In this document: in pieces, positions 30,168-37,875 of the stretch
Position numbering within the stretch: position 1 is the stretch's first letter
Layout of the letters: each line of letters begins with the position of its first letter
Source of the DNA: Elusimicrobiota bacterium
GTDB lineage: Bacteria > Elusimicrobiota > Elusimicrobia > UBA1565 > UBA9628
Direction: 5' to 3'
DNA length: 64,000 bases
Assembly (NCBI GenBank): GCA_016212795.1
Contig: JACRDT010000007.1
Span: 1-64,000 of the forward strand
Translations under genes and position numbers: made by a program
Notes under the pieces: model-generated
The model's input: the letters and a program-made list of their open reading frames with translations, nothing else
What the model was told of the DNA's origin: nothing
Database searches by the model: none

Positions 30168-31183
30168 CGGGCGGCCTCCGCGGTCTCGGGCTTCGGCGCG
30201 GGCGCGGGCGTGGTGGTGGCCACGATCTCGCGGGCCTGCTTGGTCTCCAGGGAGCCGAACTCGCGCCCGGGCGTCCAGCGGGCGAACTTCACCAGGTCCG
30301 CCCGCTCGAAGACCGTCTTGATGGATTGGGAGGCGCCGCGGTCGATGTCGACGCGGCGCATGTGCCTGATGAGCTCGGTGGTGGTGAGCTTCATCGCCGG
30401 GACGGCGAAGCGCCGGTCGAAGTACTGGCGCAGGATGTCGGTCAGGCGGTTGTAGAACTCCTTGTAGCGTCCCGATTCCCACAGGCCCGAGCCGTCGAGC
30501 CAGGCCAGTTCGGCCTCGGCGATGACATGCGGGGGCCTGGTGTCGGCGACCGGCGCCGACGCGGCCGCCCCGGGGACGTGCCGCCGACGACGCCTCCATG
30601 CGGCCCACGCCGCCAGCGCCAACGCCGCCAGCAGCAGCCATGGCCACAGGAGGGCCCGGGCGCCCATGATCCCCTTGATGTCCTTGATCTCGGGGTCGGC
30701 GGCGAGGCTCGGGGGCTCGTCGACGTCGAAGACCAGGGCCGGGCTCTTGACGGCGCGGGTCTCCTGGCCGGCCCGGAAGGACCAGGCCAGGGGGACGGGG
30801 AGCTTGCCGAGGTCCAGCGGGAGGATCTCGAGGCGGAACCGCCGCTGCGTCTCGCCGCCCTGGCCCCGCGGGACCTCCTCGACGCGGGTGATCGCGAAGG
30901 TGTCGGTGGTGGACGCGGGCAGGTCCAGCGCGACCTCGACGCCGACGGGCGCGCGGACCACCGCCTCGAGCGTCACGGGCACCCCGAGCCGGGCGCTCGT
31001 GGTGGCCGCCCGCAGCTCGAAGACCGGGTCCTGGACCGCGGCTCGCGCCGGCGGGGCCGGCGTCCCCTGGCCCTGGGCCGCGGCTTGCGCCGGCGAAGGT
31101 GGCGTCTCCTGGCCCTGGGCCGCGCCGGCCGCCGGCAGGCCGGCCAGGAGGAAGGCCGCGAGGAGCGCCGAGGCTCTGGTCAT
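30164..31183 (-). CDS. Bat-operon membrane protein (BatI/DUF4381-like position)
   Basis: A 339-residue protein. Its signal peptide is MTRASALLAAFLLAGLPAAG. An Ala/Gln/Pro-rich linker and a periplasmic beta-rich domain follow (TSARLGVPVTLEAVVRAPVG; RRFRLEILPLDLGKLPVPLA). One transmembrane helix (LLWPWLLLAALALAAWAAW, about 185-203) is followed by an Arg-rich stop-transfer and a cytoplasmic helical domain with FYNRLTDILRQYFDRRFAVP. The position between DUF58 and batA is where many MoxR operons carry a DUF4381-like or BatI gene. ATG 31183 overlaps the DUF58 stop. Confidence 0.7.
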   Translation of the reverse strand: MTRASALLAAFLLAGLPAAGAAQGQETPPSPAQAAAQGQGTPAPPARAAVQDPVFELRAATTSARLGVPVTLEAVVRAPVGVEVALDLPASTTDTFAITRVEEVPRGQGGETQRRFRLEILPLDLGKLPVPLAWSFRAGQETRAVKSPALVFDVDEPPSLAADPEIKDIKGIMGARALLWPWLLLAALALAAWAAWRRRRRHVPGAAASAPVADTRPPHVIAEAELAWLDGSGLWESGRYKEFYNRLTDILRQYFDRRFAVPAMKLTTTELIRHMRRVDIDRGASQSIKTVFERADLVKFARWTPGREFGSLETKQAREIVATTTPAPAPKPETAEAAR

Positions 31184-32178
31184 CAGCGGCGCATCCTTTT
31201 CGCCCGCCGCTGGAAGAAGCGCACGATGGGGTCGATGGGCGGCTTGTCGGTGTCGATGCGGATCCACTCGAGCCCGAGCAGGGCGAAGGCCTTCTCGGCG
31301 TTGGCCAGCCGCCCCTCCTCCCAGCGCTTGAGGGCCGAGAGGTTCGCGGCGTCCGAGGCGTCGAAGAGGGTCCGGGCGCCGCTCTCGGGATCCTCGAGCT
31401 CGATGCAGGCCCGGTACTTGGGCAGCGCCCGCTCGCGCGGGTCCGTGATGATGATGGGCACGATGTCGTGCTTCATGGAGGCGAGCCTCAGCGTCCTCAG
31501 GAAATCCTCCGAGAAGTCCGGGGCCGACCCGTGCTTGGCGCCCGGCGCCGGTCCGAGACCCTCCGCGGCCTGGAGGTCCTCCCGAAAATCGGAGATCAGG
31601 AACAGGATGGAGCTGCGCTTGAGGACGCGCACCATCGTCTCGAGGCAGCGGGAGATCCTGGTCCCGCTCCTCGTCGGCGCGAACGCCAGGAGGTCGCGGA
31701 TGAGGTGGAGGACGTGCTTGCGGCCTTTCTTGGGCGGGACGTATTCCTCGATGTCTTCCGTGAACAGGAAGAGGCCGACCTTGTCGTTGTTCTGGAGGGC
31801 GGAGAAGGCCAGGACCGCCGCGATCTCGGCGGCGATCTCTTTCTTGAGCCGCCCCCGGCTCCCGAAGGCCTGGGAGCCGGAGAGGTCGCAGGCCACGATG
31901 GCGGTCAGCTCGCGCTCCTCGGTGAACCGCTTGACGAAGGGCTTGCCCATCCGCGCCGTGACGTTCCAGTCGATGGTGCGGATGTCGTCGCCGGGGGAGT
32001 ACTCCCGGACCTCCGTGAACTCCATCCCGCGGCCCTTGAAGACGCTGAGGTACTCGCCGGCGAAGGTCTCCGTGACCAGCCGGTCCGTCATGATCTCGAT
32101 GCGGCGGACCTGGGCGAGAAGTTCGCTCGGGAGGGCACAGCCCTCCCGAGCGTATGGTTTGGAAGAGTTTCGCGTCAT
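31183..32178 (-). CDS. DUF58 (VWA-like) protein of the MoxR operon
   Basis: A 331-residue cytoplasmic protein. The DUF58 signature is VREYSPGDDIRTIDWNVTAR, preceded by GEYLSVFKGRGMEFTE. VWA-like segments follow (IVACDLSGSQAF with D-x-S-x-S; LFLISDFRED). It serves as a MoxR-linked chaperone or assembly factor. The N-terminal region contains a perfect 12-bp inverted repeat (GCTCGGGAGGGC/GCCCTCCCGAGC) at residues about 8-16, so the start may have been extended by a small insertion; a start nearer LLAQVRRIEI would match relatives. Confidence 0.88.
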   Translation of the reverse strand: MTRNSSKPYAREGCALPSELLAQVRRIEIMTDRLVTETFAGEYLSVFKGRGMEFTEVREYSPGDDIRTIDWNVTARMGKPFVKRFTEERELTAIVACDLSGSQAFGSRGRLKKEIAAEIAAVLAFSALQNNDKVGLFLFTEDIEEYVPPKKGRKHVLHLIRDLLAFAPTRSGTRISRCLETMVRVLKRSSILFLISDFREDLQAAEGLGPAPGAKHGSAPDFSEDFLRTLRLASMKHDIVPIIITDPRERALPKYRACIELEDPESGARTLFDASDAANLSALKRWEEGRLANAEKAFALLGLEWIRIDTDKPPIDPIVRFFQRRAKRMRR

Positions 32179-32207
32179 CCGTTCCTGGTCATCCCTCAGA
32201 AGAATTC

Positions 32208-32235
32208 CGCAGGGACCGCGCAGCGGTCCCTGCGG
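32208..32235. repeat. Perfect inverted repeat between moxR and the DUF58 gene
   Basis: CCGCAGGGACCGC, a 3-4 nt loop, GCGGTCCCTGCGG. It is a strong stem without a T-run, immediately after the moxR stop. It could lower downstream expression or protect the moxR message. Confidence 0.6.
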
Positions 32236-32236
32236 G

Positions 32237-33226
32237 TCAAGGGACCTCCACCGTCTCGAAGATGCTCTGGATGATGTTTTCGGAGGTGAGGTTCTCGGCC
32301 TCGGCTTCGTAGCTGAGGATGATGCGGTGGCGCAGGACGTCGGCCCCGATGGCCTTGATGTCCTCGGGGGTCACGTACCCGCGGCCGCTGAGGAAGGCGA
32401 AGGCCTTGGCGGCCTGGGCCAGGAAGATCGTGGCCCGGGGGCTGGCGCCGTAGCTGATGAGCTTCTTGAGGGACGCCAGGCGGTGGCCCTCCGGGTCGCG
32501 CGTGGCGAAGACCAGGTCGAGGATGTAGGTCTTGATCTTCTCGTCGAGGTAGATCTCGGAGACGATCTTGCGGGCCTTCATGATCTGCTTGGGGTCGGCG
32601 GCCGCCTGCGCCGCCGGGGCGTGCTGCCCGGCCATGCGCTCGAGGATGCCCCGCTCCTCGGCCTTCGAGGGGTAGCCGATCTTGAGCTTGAGCATGAAGC
32701 GGTCGACCTGGGCCTCGGGGAGGGGATAGGTCCCTTCCTGCTCGATGGGGTTCTGGGTCGCCAGGACCAGGAAGAGCTCCGGCAGGGGGTAGGTCGTCGT
32801 GCCGATCGTCACGTGGCGCTCCTGCATGGCCTCGAGCAGGGCGCTCTGGACCTTGGCCGGGGCGCGGTTGATCTCGTCGGCCAGGACGAGGTTGGAGAAG
32901 ACGGGCCCCTTGCGGACGGTGAACTCCGAGTCCTTGGGGTTGAAGATCAAGGTCCCCGTCAGGTCCGCCGGCAGCAGGTCCGGCGTGAACTGGATCCTGG
33001 AGAAGCCGGCGTCGACGGTCTGGGCCAGGGTCTTGATCGTCAGGGTCTTGGCCAGGCCCGGCACGCCCTCGATGAGGATGTGGCCGTTGGCCAGCAGCCC
33101 CACGATGACGCGGTCGACGATGTCCTCCTGCCCGACGATCACGCGGGCGATCTCCCGCTTGATCTCGGCCACGAACTGGCTCTCTTCCGAGACGCGCTTG
33201 TTGATTTCCTTGATTCCTAGTTCCAT
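32237..33226 (-). CDS. moxR: MoxR-family AAA+ ATPase
   Basis: A 329-residue ATPase. Walker A is IEGVPGLAKTLTIKTLAQ, Walker B LVLADEINRAPAKVQSALLE. MoxR-specific motifs are MQERHVTIGTTTYPLPELF, ATQNPIEQEGTYPLPEAQVD and sensor 2 SPRATIFLAQAAKAFAF. With DUF58 and the Bat proteins it forms a chaperone-like system at the inner membrane. It follows the HEAT-repeat gene by 13 bp. Confidence 0.95.
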   Translation of the reverse strand: MELGIKEINKRVSEESQFVAEIKREIARVIVGQEDIVDRVIVGLLANGHILIEGVPGLAKTLTIKTLAQTVDAGFSRIQFTPDLLPADLTGTLIFNPKDSEFTVRKGPVFSNLVLADEINRAPAKVQSALLEAMQERHVTIGTTTYPLPELFLVLATQNPIEQEGTYPLPEAQVDRFMLKLKIGYPSKAEERGILERMAGQHAPAAQAAADPKQIMKARKIVSEIYLDEKIKTYILDLVFATRDPEGHRLASLKKLISYGASPRATIFLAQAAKAFAFLSGRGYVTPEDIKAIGADVLRHRIILSYEAEAENLTSENIIQSIFETVEVP

Positions 33227-33239
33227 GTCGCTCCTTCGG

Positions 33240-33842
33240 TCACAGGCCCTTCTTCTTCCCTTCGGCCGCTTTGCGGGCTTCCTCCGCCCTGATGCGGTCC
33301 TCCTCCAGCTGCCTGACCTGGATTTCTCGCTGGTTGTTGAGCTCGTTGATCGTCTGGATGGCCTGCAGGCGCACGGTCTCGTCCGTGTCCTTGAGGCAAT
33401 CCGTGACGTCCGGTCCGACGGTGAAGTCCCCCACCTTGCCCAGGGCGTCCAGGACCTCCTTGCGGATCTCCGGGGGGTTGGCCTGGTCCTTGAGGGCGAT
33501 GACCAGGTTCTTGGCGACGTCGTGGCCCTTCTTCGTCGCCAGGAGCTGGATGACCTTCAGCCGGACGGTGACCTCCTCGTCCTTGTGGAGCCGCTCGAAG
33601 AGCATGGGGAGGGCCTGCGGCGAACTGAGGCCGTCCAGCAGGCGGACCGCTTCCCACCGGACGTCGCCGTTGATGTCGCGGCAGGAGGCGAGGATCTTGG
33701 CCTCGTCCTGCGCGTTGAGGACCGGCGGGGGCGGGGGCGGCGGCTCGACGATCGTCGGGGGCGGCGGGGGCTTGACGAACATCTTCTTGACGATGAAGAA
33801 CCCCGAGACGAGGAAGACGAGGATGAAAAGGATGTTTCTCAT
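33240..33842 (-). CDS. Membrane-anchored HEAT-repeat protein
   Basis: A 200-residue protein. ATG 33842 begins MRNILFILVFLVSGFFIVKK, a signal anchor. A Pro-rich stretch (PPPPPTIVEPPPPPPP) follows, then HEAT/armadillo-like repeats (DVRWEAVRLLDGLSSPQALP; VTVRLKVIQLLATKKGHDVA; EIRKEVLDALGKVGD) and a charged coiled tail (RQLEEDRIRAEEARKAAEG). It is a scaffold at the start of the moxR/bat operon. Its start overlaps the stop of the truncated amidotransferase by an ATGA junction, so translation is coupled. Confidence 0.72.
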   Translation of the reverse strand: MRNILFILVFLVSGFFIVKKMFVKPPPPPTIVEPPPPPPPVLNAQDEAKILASCRDINGDVRWEAVRLLDGLSSPQALPMLFERLHKDEEVTVRLKVIQLLATKKGHDVAKNLVIALKDQANPPEIRKEVLDALGKVGDFTVGPDVTDCLKDTDETVRLQAIQTINELNNQREIQVRQLEEDRIRAEEARKAAEGKKKGL

Positions 33843-34120
33843 GACGGGCCAGACCTCCATGGGGATGCCGGCTGCAGGGGAAGGGTGGAACTCGCCGCGG
33901 ACGCCGCCTTCCCGAATCGGCCCGCCTCCTGGAAGGCGGGCATCGGGCTTTTGGACACCGAGGCGAGGCCGTCGTTCCTCAGGTGGCCGACTCCCCAGCC
34001 GTCTCGCTGCGGGTGCTCATCGTCGGAATCGCTTTGCCGTAGCAGGGAATATTCGGCGTGGACGAGGAAGTCGGCGGCATCCCGCGGGGCGGGTGACAAC
34101 TGGGCTAGGAAACGGCACAT
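33839..34120 (-). pseudogene. Truncated class II glutamine amidotransferase (GATase_6/YafJ-like)
   Basis: A 93-codon frame beginning MCRFLAQLSPAPRDAADFLV, then HPQRDGWGVGHLRNDGLASV. This is the start of class II amidotransferase-like proteins, with the nucleophile Cys at residue 2 and the DGWG motif. A full protein has about 250 residues; here the match stops near residue 70 and a foreign Ser/Pro tail ends it. It still has a consensus promoter and is coupled by ATGA to the HEAT gene. It may now work as a translated leader rather than an enzyme. Confidence 0.65.
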
Positions 34121-34134
34121 GGGTTGACAGGAAT

Positions 34135-34169
34135 CCGGGGCTGGCCGGATCCTTCCCGGCCAGCCCCGG
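34135..34169. promoter_or_regulatory. 14-bp perfect palindrome at the operon start point
   Basis: CCGGGGCTGGCCGG, 7-bp loop, CCGGCCAGCCCCGG. It begins right next to the -10 box at 34171 and covers the expected start point. It could be an operator, or a stem in the first bases of the transcript. Confidence 0.55.
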
Positions 34170-34170
34170 C

Positions 34171-34200
34171 ATTATAGTAAGGAACGTCCCGCGTGTTCAA
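34171..34200 (-). promoter_or_regulatory. Sigma-70 promoter of the moxR/bat operon
   Basis: Minus strand: -35 TTGAAC at 34195-34200, 18-nt spacer, -10 TATAAT at 34171-34176. Expected start near 34164; the first ATG is at 34120. It is the only clear promoter for the gene run down to 24654. Confidence 0.75.
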
Positions 34201-34246
34201 GGAGGCCGCCTCCGCTACCGATGGGAAGCGGCCCCGAACCGGGCGG

Positions 34247-34651
34247 TCAGCCCGACAGCTTCTCGATCAGCGCCCGCGCCTTGTCGGTGTTCTCGACCGC
34301 CACCAGGATGCGCGAGGTCTGGCCGTCTCGCGCCGTCCCGTACACGGTGGTGATGTTGATCCGGGCGTCGGCCAGGGACTTGGCGATCTGGAAGAGCTCC
34401 CCCGGCCTGTCCGGGGCTTCGATCGACAAGAGCCTCGACTCGACGCTCGAGAACCCGTGCTTGGTGAGGATCGACGAGATGTCCTTGTCCTCGCCGACCG
34501 CGATGCGGACCACCCCGGAGTCGTCCCGGACCTCCGAGGCGATGCCGATGATGTTGATCTTCTCCTCGGCGAAGATCTTCGCCAAGATGCTCAAGGCTCC
34601 CGGCCTGTTGGGCAGGAAGACGCTGAACTGCTTGATGACCTCGACGGTCAC
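34247..34651 (-). CDS. Tandem ACT-domain protein
   Basis: A 134-residue protein with two ACT domains: QFSVFLPNRPGALSILAKIF (about 8-27), and LLSIEAPDRPGELFQIAKSL (about 70-89) followed by ARINITTVYGTARDG. ACT domains bind amino acids and regulate metabolism; this type is often stand-alone. GTG 34651 is chosen because GTGA overlaps the upstream TGA (34648-34650), coupling the genes. The ligand is unknown. Confidence 0.85.
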   Translation of the reverse strand: MTVEVIKQFSVFLPNRPGALSILAKIFAEEKINIIGIASEVRDDSGVVRIAVGEDKDISSILTKHGFSSVESRLLSIEAPDRPGELFQIAKSLADARINITTVYGTARDGQTSRILVAVENTDKARALIEKLSG

Positions 34652-35448
34652 TCGAGCCTCACCTTGTCGGAGACCTTCTCCACGGCCTTGGAGACCTTGT
34701 CCTTGAGGCCCCGGTCGAAGGGTCCGCCGACCTCCTGGAACAGGCCGTCGCCCTGGAGGAAGTAGAGCCCCTTGCCCGTGGAGTCCTTGACGACCGTGCT
34801 GATCTTCCACGTCAGGGTCGCCATCATGCCGGCCACGGGGTCTTCCGAGGTCCCCACGTTGACGACCGAGCTGTCCGGCACTTCCGCGGTGAGGTTCAAC
34901 TGGTAGCCCCAGCCGGCCTCGACCAGCAAGGGCTCGACGGTCACCGCCGTCAGGTACTGTCCCTTGCCCTTGTACTTGCCGCCGTAGGTCCGCAGGACCT
35001 GGAAGCGGACGTTGATCATCGTCATCCCGTAGGAGTTCTTGGCGGTGAGCTGGTAGATGGTCCCTTTCGGGAGCTTCCAGCTCTCGAGCTGCGACCAGTG
35101 GTCGATGCCCTTCGGGACGGCGTTGGCGTACTGCACCTTGATGTTGACCACGGGCTTGTTCTTCTCGATGATCGCCCAGAGCTTCTCGGCGATGTTGATG
35201 ATCTGGTCGATGTCGATCTTCGAGTCCTCGGGAGGGGGCGTCGGCGGCTCCTCCTTGCGCTGCATGCCCACGGTGGGGCCGACCGTCTCGATCTTGATCG
35301 TGCTCTCGTCGATGGTGAAGAACTTCGGATCCTGCTTCGCCGCTTTGACCTGGAGCGGGGTGAACCCGTCCTTGCTCTGGGCGGCGGCCGGCAGGCTGAC
35401 GAACATTGCGACCAACAGGCTGAGTGCAACGCGCGAGGGGTACTTCAT
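34648..35448 (-). CDS. Secreted hypothetical protein
   Basis: A 266-residue protein with a signal peptide (MKYPSRVALSLLVAMFVSLP, cleavage AAAQ-S). A short Pro/Glu linker (KEEPPTPPPEDSKID) is followed by a beta-rich domain (GTIYQLTAKNSYGMTMINVR; GWGYQLNLTAEVPDSSVVNV). It has no transmembrane segment after the signal and no recognised family. Its start is preceded by an extended -10 promoter and it is coupled to the ACT-domain gene. Similar fold to soluble periplasmic proteins is a guess. Confidence 0.65.
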   Translation of the reverse strand: MKYPSRVALSLLVAMFVSLPAAAQSKDGFTPLQVKAAKQDPKFFTIDESTIKIETVGPTVGMQRKEEPPTPPPEDSKIDIDQIINIAEKLWAIIEKNKPVVNIKVQYANAVPKGIDHWSQLESWKLPKGTIYQLTAKNSYGMTMINVRFQVLRTYGGKYKGKGQYLTAVTVEPLLVEAGWGYQLNLTAEVPDSSVVNVGTSEDPVAGMMATLTWKISTVVKDSTGKGLYFLQGDGLFQEVGGPFDRGLKDKVSKAVEKVSDKVRLE

Positions 35449-35514
35449 TTTGGCGGCACCTCCGTCGGTAACGCGTATGACCTAATCGTTCGGCGGTCCT
35501 TAGGTCCCGAATAG

Positions 35515-35523
35515 ATTATAGCA
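35515..35523 (-). promoter_or_regulatory. Extended -10 promoter of the secreted protein/ACT pair
   Basis: Minus-strand TGCTATAAT, -10 at 35515-35520, about 66 nt before ATG 35448. The -35 is weak (CCTCCA at 17 nt), as allowed for extended -10 sites. The same gap (35449-35577) holds a GGCCC-rich inverted repeat after the MFS stop that may be its terminator. Confidence 0.6.
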
Positions 35524-35577
35524 CAAGTCCTATCGCGTGGAGGGCCCCATGGCCCAGGGCCTCATGGGCCTAAAGGC

Positions 35578-37719
35578 CTACGAGGGGCGGGAGAGCCGGT
35601 CGAGCTTGCGCGTCAGATAGAGGTAGCCGATCGCCAGGGGGATCATGGCCAGCGCGATCACCGTGAACGGGGCGAAGCCGGCCATGCCCTTGAAGAGGTA
35701 CTTCAGCGCCAGGATGCCCACGGTCGACACGGCCAGCGAGGCCGAGCCGAAGAACCCCATGGCGTCCGCCATGTCCGCCTGGGGGGTCTGGGATTGGAAG
35801 TAGCTCTTGAGCTTGACGGTGCTCACGACCTGCGCGATGCCGAACGGGATCAGCGCCACCGCCGGCAGCGTCAGCGTGCCCAGCCAGGAGAGCCACGAGG
35901 GCAGCGCCGCCAGCGCGCCGAGCATCGGGATCGGGAAGGCCATCGTCGCGATGGCGGCCAAGCCCAGGGTCCCCCACTTCATCCACCGGAGCATGGAGCG
36001 CCGCATCAGCTCGCCTTCCTGCGCGGCGCCGGCCTTGAGCGCGCCGACCTTGCGCTGTTCGGCCATCATGAGGAAGCCGCCGAGGAGCCCGCCGAGGCTG
36101 TAGAGCCCGGTGAGCATGCCGATGACGCTGGTGTAGAGGTTCTCGTTCTGGGGGCCGATGAGCCTCATGCCGAAGTTCGGCGCGAGCATGGTGTAGAGCA
36201 GGGGGTTGAGGACCATGAACGCCGTGAAGGCGAGGAAGGCCGTGCGCAGGAGGGGGGTTTTCCAGACGACCTTCGCGCCGCGGGCCATCTTCCCGAAGAA
36301 CCCCTTGAAGGCCGCCGCGAAGCCGGCGGGGCTCTTGCCCCGGGCGCCGGCCTCCCGGGCCGCCTGGGCGTCGGCCAGCTTCATGGCGCCGACCTTGGCC
36401 GGGATCTTCAGGGTGAGCAGCATGATGACGATGGCGACCGCGAAGGAGACGGGGAAGGCGATGAGCGCCGGCAGGAACCCCAGGCTCGCGACGACGGCCC
36501 CCGTCGCGATCGGCGCGGCCACGCCGACGATCTCGAGGAGCGTCTGCTGCCAGGTCCAGAACTTCTCCAGCCGGACCTGGTCGGACCCGTAGATAGCGGG
36601 CGGGATGCTCGACTCGGCCGTCATCGCGATGCCGCCGAGGAGCCCGCTGATCGAGTAGAAGACGATCATGAGCGGCCAGGTCATGTGGCTCGTGGCCAGG
36701 AGCCCCGCGAGCGCCGAGATGGCGACGACGCGCAGGGCCGTGGAAGCGAGGTAGGTCTTCTTGAGCCCGAAGCGCTCGACCGAGAGCGTCCCGAGCGTGC
36801 GGCCGATGATGCCCGTCACCGACGCGAAGATGGTGATCTCGGCCAGCTTGGTGACGTCGCCGAAGGCCTTCTCCATCAGGGCAGGGAGGGAGGCGCCCAG
36901 CGCCTCGACGCCGATCTGGGCGAAGATGAGGCCGAGGATGAAGAACACCGCCACGCTGCCCAGCCCCAGCCAGGACGAGGCCGCCTTCGGGTCTTGGGCG
37001 GTCCGGCCGGCGACCTGCGTCGTCGGGGCCGGGGTCGGGCGCGCGTCGGGCTCGGCTTCGGGGGCCGAGAGGACGCCCGCCGTCCGCCGTCCATCGGCGA
37101 GCGGGGCGGCGATCATCGTCGGGGCCGGGCCGGAGGATGGGAGGGCCTCGGCGCGCCGGCTGGAGAACAGCCTGCGCAGCGCCTGGAAGCGGCGGCCGAG
37201 GCTCTTGGGTTCGCCGAGGACGCTTGCCGGCAGGGCGCCGTCGGAGACGTCTGACGGGACCGCCGGGGAGGCGCCCGGGGCCGCCGCCTCGAGGTCGGCG
37301 AGGCCGCGGCCCTGCGCTCCGTCGTCGGGCAGGGAGAGGGAAGAGGGTCCGGCGGGCGCGGGAGCGGCCTCGCTCCTCTCGGCCGCGCCGGCGGGGCTCG
37401 CGGGGAGCCCGAAGGACGCGGGGGACGGGGACGCCAAGGGGGCTTCGACGGCCGCGGTGACCGCGGGCTGCGGCAGCGCGACCGGCAGCACGCTCTTGAG
37501 GCCGGTCAGGCCGGAGCTCAAGACCATGCCGGAGGTCCGTCCGGCGACGGGGAGGCTGCCTTGGGCCGAGGCGCCGCCGGCCGTCGGGACGAAGACGACG
37601 CCGCCGACCGGGGCCTCCACGGACACCGGCAGGACGACCTGGGCCCACGCCCGATAGGGCGTCAGGCCGGGAGAGGCGGCGACGAGGGCCAACGCCAAGG
37701 CGACGGCGGTCGTTCTCAT
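35578..37719 (-). CDS. MFS transporter with a long secreted-type N-terminal extension
   Basis: A 713-residue protein. It starts with a signal peptide-like helix (MRTTAVALALALVAASPGLT). About 240 residues of Ala/Pro/Ser-rich sequence follow, with no transmembrane segment (VSVEAPVGGVVFVPTAGGAS). From about residue 250 a 12-helix major facilitator domain begins: SVAVFFILGLIFAQIGVEAL, LSVERFGLKKTY, GLLGGIAMTAESSIPP, SLGGLLGGFLMMAEQRK. The substrate is unknown. A periplasmic or outer-envelope-facing extension of this size on an MFS protein is unusual. Confidence 0.82.
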   Translation of the reverse strand: MRTTAVALALALVAASPGLTPYRAWAQVVLPVSVEAPVGGVVFVPTAGGASAQGSLPVAGRTSGMVLSSGLTGLKSVLPVALPQPAVTAAVEAPLASPSPASFGLPASPAGAAERSEAAPAPAGPSSLSLPDDGAQGRGLADLEAAAPGASPAVPSDVSDGALPASVLGEPKSLGRRFQALRRLFSSRRAEALPSSGPAPTMIAAPLADGRRTAGVLSAPEAEPDARPTPAPTTQVAGRTAQDPKAASSWLGLGSVAVFFILGLIFAQIGVEALGASLPALMEKAFGDVTKLAEITIFASVTGIIGRTLGTLSVERFGLKKTYLASTALRVVAISALAGLLATSHMTWPLMIVFYSISGLLGGIAMTAESSIPPAIYGSDQVRLEKFWTWQQTLLEIVGVAAPIATGAVVASLGFLPALIAFPVSFAVAIVIMLLTLKIPAKVGAMKLADAQAAREAGARGKSPAGFAAAFKGFFGKMARGAKVVWKTPLLRTAFLAFTAFMVLNPLLYTMLAPNFGMRLIGPQNENLYTSVIGMLTGLYSLGGLLGGFLMMAEQRKVGALKAGAAQEGELMRRSMLRWMKWGTLGLAAIATMAFPIPMLGALAALPSWLSWLGTLTLPAVALIPFGIAQVVSTVKLKSYFQSQTPQADMADAMGFFGSASLAVSTVGILALKYLFKGMAGFAPFTVIALAMIPLAIGYLYLTRKLDRLSRPS

Positions 37720-37839
37720 GACTCGGTTCCTAATGATGAGGATATTGTAGGAGACCGCCGGCCATCCCCGATTGGGCCTTTCGGCGCAACATCGCGGCGG
37801 CATTCGGCCCCCCCCGCGGTGGGACTCCCGAGGCGCGAC

Positions 37840-37869
37840 TTGATTCCCCCCTCCCGTACCTTTTATACT
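37840..37869 (+). promoter_or_regulatory. Promoter of the RDD/pilin-like gene
   Basis: TTGATT near 37840 and TATACT at 37864-37869, with the ATG at 37876 only 6 nt after the -10. Spacing is about 19 nt, slightly long. Confidence 0.45.
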
Positions 37870-37875
37870 AGTGCC

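Noticed and set aside
30326..33220. A 964-codon plus-strand frame opposite the Bat/DUF58/moxR genes
   Set aside because: Antisense shadow; the minus-strand genes have clear domains and overlaps.
37780..37840. An additional palindromic element before the RDD gene
   Set aside because: CGGCATTCGGCCCCCCCC matches the tail, but the hairpin arms do not pair well.
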